Part shown: piece after piece, positions 62,155-64,000 of the stretch
Layout: every line of letters begins with the position of its first letter
Numbering within the stretch: position 1 is the stretch's first letter
From: a virus
Direction: 5' to 3' (one strand)
IMG/VR virus record: IMGVR_UViG_3300043395_002359
Span: 29,041 to 93,040 of that record
Length of the DNA: 64,000 nucleotides
Made by a program: the position numbers and the translations under genes
Notes under the pieces: generated by a model
Told to the model about the DNA's origin: nothing
Seen by the model: the letters and a program-made list of their open reading frames with translations, nothing else
Database searches by the model: none

Positions 62155-62474
62155 CTGATCATCCAATCATCCCACCGCCGGAGCTGGTGCAGCACTGGTT
62201 TGACAGCAACACTGCCTACGCGGATGACATACGCCGAGCCGCCCAATGGGGCGCAGACCGGGAACTGGAGGCGATTCAAAAAGAGATTATTACGCAAGCC
62301 TGGTTTGTAGATCCAAGGCATCGCCTTGCTCAACTCCGCGCCGCTAGACGCCCTAACCCGCCGAGCGTAAAACAACAAGCCTTGACTGACCTTGGTAATG
62401 CGTATAACGCAAACCAAATTGACGACACAACCTACGAAAACATTTTACGCGCATTGGAGGCGTTACCCGAATGA
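62151..62474 (+). CDS. PPPEL-W family protein, member C
   Basis: 107 residues. TDHPIIPPPELVQHWFDSNT, RRAAQWGADRELEAIQ, LAQLRAARRPNPPSVKQQAL and a C-terminal NILRALEALPE give all four family blocks. First full copy of the main array; overlaps neighbours by 4 bp on each side. Confidence 0.82.
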   Translation: MTDHPIIPPPELVQHWFDSNTAYADDIRRAAQWGADRELEAIQKEIITQAWFVDPRHRLAQLRAARRPNPPSVKQQALTDLGNAYNANQIDDTTYENILRALEALPE

Positions 62475-62806
62475 CTGACCACCCGATCACCCCACCGCCG
62501 GAGCTGCGGTGTGAATGGCAATCAGAGTCGCCGTTCAAGGTTATTAGCGTTGAGCGCGAAGATTACATGATTGATCGCGCCGCCCAATGGGGAGCGGACC
62601 AGGAGCTGGAGGCGTGCTGTGAGTGGCTTCACTGGCAAAACCTGGCCACACATTCCGAACTTATCCCTTCGCTCCGCGCCGCCAGACGCCCCAAGCCGCC
62701 GAGCTTGAAGGAGCAGGCGTTGGAGGCACTAGACCGCATGGATCAATTTCCTACTGCCGATGACCAACACACTATCCGCCGCGCACTGGAGCAACTACCC
62801 GAATGA
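62471..62806 (+). CDS. PPPEL-W family protein, member D
   Basis: 111 residues. TDHPITPPPELRCEWQSESP, DRAAQWGADQELEACCEWLH, SLRAARRPKPPSLKEQALEA and TIRRALEQLPE. Shares long identical DNA stretches with member E at the start (around the ACCCCACCGCCGGAGCTG segment), suggesting recent duplication or conversion. Confidence 0.82.
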   Translation: MTDHPITPPPELRCEWQSESPFKVISVEREDYMIDRAAQWGADQELEACCEWLHWQNLATHSELIPSLRAARRPKPPSLKEQALEALDRMDQFPTADDQHTIRRALEQLPE

Positions 62807-63015
62807 CGTACTTAACAGGCCACAGTCAAGAAATCAAAGGACTGCTTGCAGCTCTTGGCATTGAGTGCAAGGGCGTCACTGGGCTGCGCTTAATTGTTGA
62901 ACCCGATCGCTTTGTTCGACTTGAACTGGAGCGATCGGTCAGTACCGATGAAGTAGCGGAGCTGACAACATGGATCTTGAAGCAAAACATTGAAGCGGAG
63001 CAACTCGATGACTGA
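62803..63015 (+). CDS. Small protein inserted in the PPPEL-W array
   Basis: 70 residues. TYLTGHSQEIKGLLAALGIE, LRLIVEPDRFVRLELERSVS and DEVAELTTWILKQNIEAEQL; alpha/beta and unrelated to the flanking family. ATGA and 8-bp overlaps keep it coupled to both neighbours. Confidence 0.62.
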   Translation: MTYLTGHSQEIKGLLAALGIECKGVTGLRLIVEPDRFVRLELERSVSTDEVAELTTWILKQNIEAEQLDD

Positions 63016-63364
63016 CCACCCCATCACCCCACCGCCGGAGCTGGTGCATCAGTGGGCGAATCACTCCGCTTCTGTTCACAGGGAAAACGGCACCTACGAG
63101 CAACACGAGTTTGCTATCGCCACCCAGGCCGCCCGCTGGGGAGCTGACCAGGAGCTGGAGGCGTGTGTAGAGTGGCTTGGTGATGCTCCTGTTGTATGGG
63201 ACAACAATGGCGATCTTCATCCAGGTTCATATTTAAGAGATGCCCGTCGCCCTAAACCAAGCTTGAAGAAGCAGGCATTAGAGGCCATGCACCGCAACTG
63301 GAACCCACACAACAACGACGATTTCGACACCATCCGCCGCGCACTGGAGTCAATAAATGACTGA
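63008..63364 (+). CDS. PPPEL-W family protein, member E
   Basis: 118 residues from the ATG that opens TDHPITPPPELVHQWANHSA; upstream extension is not family-like. Further blocks: TQAARWGADQELEACVEWLG, YLRDARRPKPSLKKQALEAM and TIRRALESIND. Overlaps member F by 8 bp. Confidence 0.82.
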   Translation: MTDHPITPPPELVHQWANHSASVHRENGTYEQHEFAIATQAARWGADQELEACVEWLGDAPVVWDNNGDLHPGSYLRDARRPKPSLKKQALEAMHRNWNPHNNDDFDTIRRALESIND

Positions 63365-63716
63365 CCACAATCCCATTTCACCATTGAATCTTGTACCCGA
63401 GGAACTACTGGATAAATGGGTGGAAGATTGGCCCCATGCCAAAGTCAAGCACATTGAACTTGTGCCTTACATTGCCGCCATGGCTGCCCAATGGGGTGCC
63501 GACCAAGAGATACTGGCTTGCGGAAATTACCTCAAGCAATGCGCTCAGTGGGAAGAGGAAGACGTGACTGAGTTTTACAATTACCGCCGTCCCCAGCCGG
63601 CGTCCTTGAAGGAAAAGGCATACGCTGCAATTGACAAAATTGAACGCAGTGGTTACCCAACAGATGATCTTTACACCATCCGCCGCGCCCTTGAACAACT
63701 TCCCGATCACAAGTAG
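63357..63716 (+). CDS. PPPEL-W family protein, member F
   Basis: 119 residues. The opening is altered to NPISPLNLVPEELLDKWVED, but AAMAAQWGADQEILACGNYL, YRRPQPASLKEKAYAAIDKI and TIRRALEQLPD show clear family membership. It is followed by a 19-bp gap, the first non-overlapping junction in the array. Confidence 0.8.
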   Translation: MTDHNPISPLNLVPEELLDKWVEDWPHAKVKHIELVPYIAAMAAQWGADQEILACGNYLKQCAQWEEEDVTEFYNYRRPQPASLKEKAYAAIDKIERSGYPTDDLYTIRRALEQLPDHK

Positions 63717-63735
63717 TCGCTTCCACTAATCACCC

Positions 63736-64000
63736 ATGACACAACAACATCCCATCACTCTGCCTCCGAAAGTGTTGCAACAGTTACGCAGTAAAGCTCC
63801 TGCTGAAGGTTGGTTTCGCGACGCATGGATTGCCGAGCAAGCCGCTAAATGGGGCGCCGACCAGGAATTACAGGCGTGCTGTGAGTGGCTGGAAAACCAA
63901 CCCCAGTGGATGGAGGATCTCCGCGCCGCCCGCCGCTCCAAGCCGCCGAGCTTGAAGAAGCAGGCGCTAATGGCATTGGAGGATGGCGACACTGGCCCTG
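63736..64000 (+). CDS. PPPEL-W family protein, member G (3' cut by window edge)
   Basis: At least 88 residues: TQQHPITLPPKVLQQLRSKA, EQAAKWGADQELQACCEWLE, LRAARRSKPPSLKKQALMAL; the reading frame is open to the end of the window. The PPPEL core has changed to LPPKVL. The array may continue beyond this window. Confidence 0.8.
   Translation, partial: MTQQHPITLPPKVLQQLRSKAPAEGWFRDAWIAEQAAKWGADQELQACCEWLENQPQWMEDLRAARRSKPPSLKKQALMALEDGDTGP

Overview
This window reads as part of a double-stranded DNA phage of cyanobacteria, most likely picocyanobacteria of the Synechococcus/Cyanobium type. The evidence is a set of small proteins that I recognise from memory as typical cyanophage genes (a DUF5872 protein, MPLKKG-, MAKQGLYANI- and MAPKKRST-type small basic proteins, and repeated PPPEL-W proteins), together with terminase, DUF4055-type portal, scaffold and capsid genes, B12-dependent ribonucleotide reductase, ThyX and collagen-like tail fibres. 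Genes are tightly packed, with many ATGA or TAATG overlaps. No integrase, DNA polymerase, tape-measure or tail-tube gene was recognised, so the genome must extend beyond both edges.

Layout. 1-5.8 kb: large virion proteins, the first cut by the window edge. 5.87-7.7 kb: scaffold and major capsid protein, each followed by an intrinsic terminator. 7.8-20.3 kb: tail-fibre and adhesin region with tandem G8-like paralogues, four collagen-repeat proteins and a beta-helix-like spike. 20.3-21.9 kb: a glycosyltransferase-methyltransferase fusion. 22-25.4 kb: an abundant virion protein, small accessory genes and a lysis cassette with a two-domain lysin. 25.4-28.65 kb (minus strand): winged-helix initiator, DnaB-type helicase and a hydrophobic protein. 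28.65-29.03 kb: a divergent control region with eight 15-bp palindromes next to an AT-rich tract, a strong origin candidate. 29.0-44 kb (plus): annealing protein, sigma factor, SSB, DUF1599-like protein, RusA-like resolvase, exonuclease, ThyX, terminase, a second sigma factor, DnaG primase, glutaredoxin, class II RNR and dCTP deaminase. 44-45.5 kb: portal.

45.5-64 kb is an accessory region of small genes on both strands. It holds an RlpA-like protein, a PD-(D/E)XK-like nuclease, an HNH and an AP2 protein, a metallophosphoesterase and an ATP-dependent DNA ligase. It also has three convincing tRNA genes (for UUA, AGA and a CAU tRNA probably reading AUA), degenerate tRNA-like elements and about 0.75 kb of GC-richer DNA with many hairpins and no convincing ORF. 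The end is an array of PPPEL-W paralogues.

How it may work together. Replication probably starts at the iteron-like array using the adjacent initiator, helicase, primase, SSB and ligase. Annealing protein, exonuclease and RusA form a recombination set. RNR with glutaredoxin, Dcd and ThyX supply dNTPs, especially dTTP. Two phage sigma-70-family proteins plus two recurring upstream motifs (AGGTAAACTA, and a GGCGAG motif before scaffold, capsid, small terminase, portal and lysin genes) suggest phage-directed control of late transcription.
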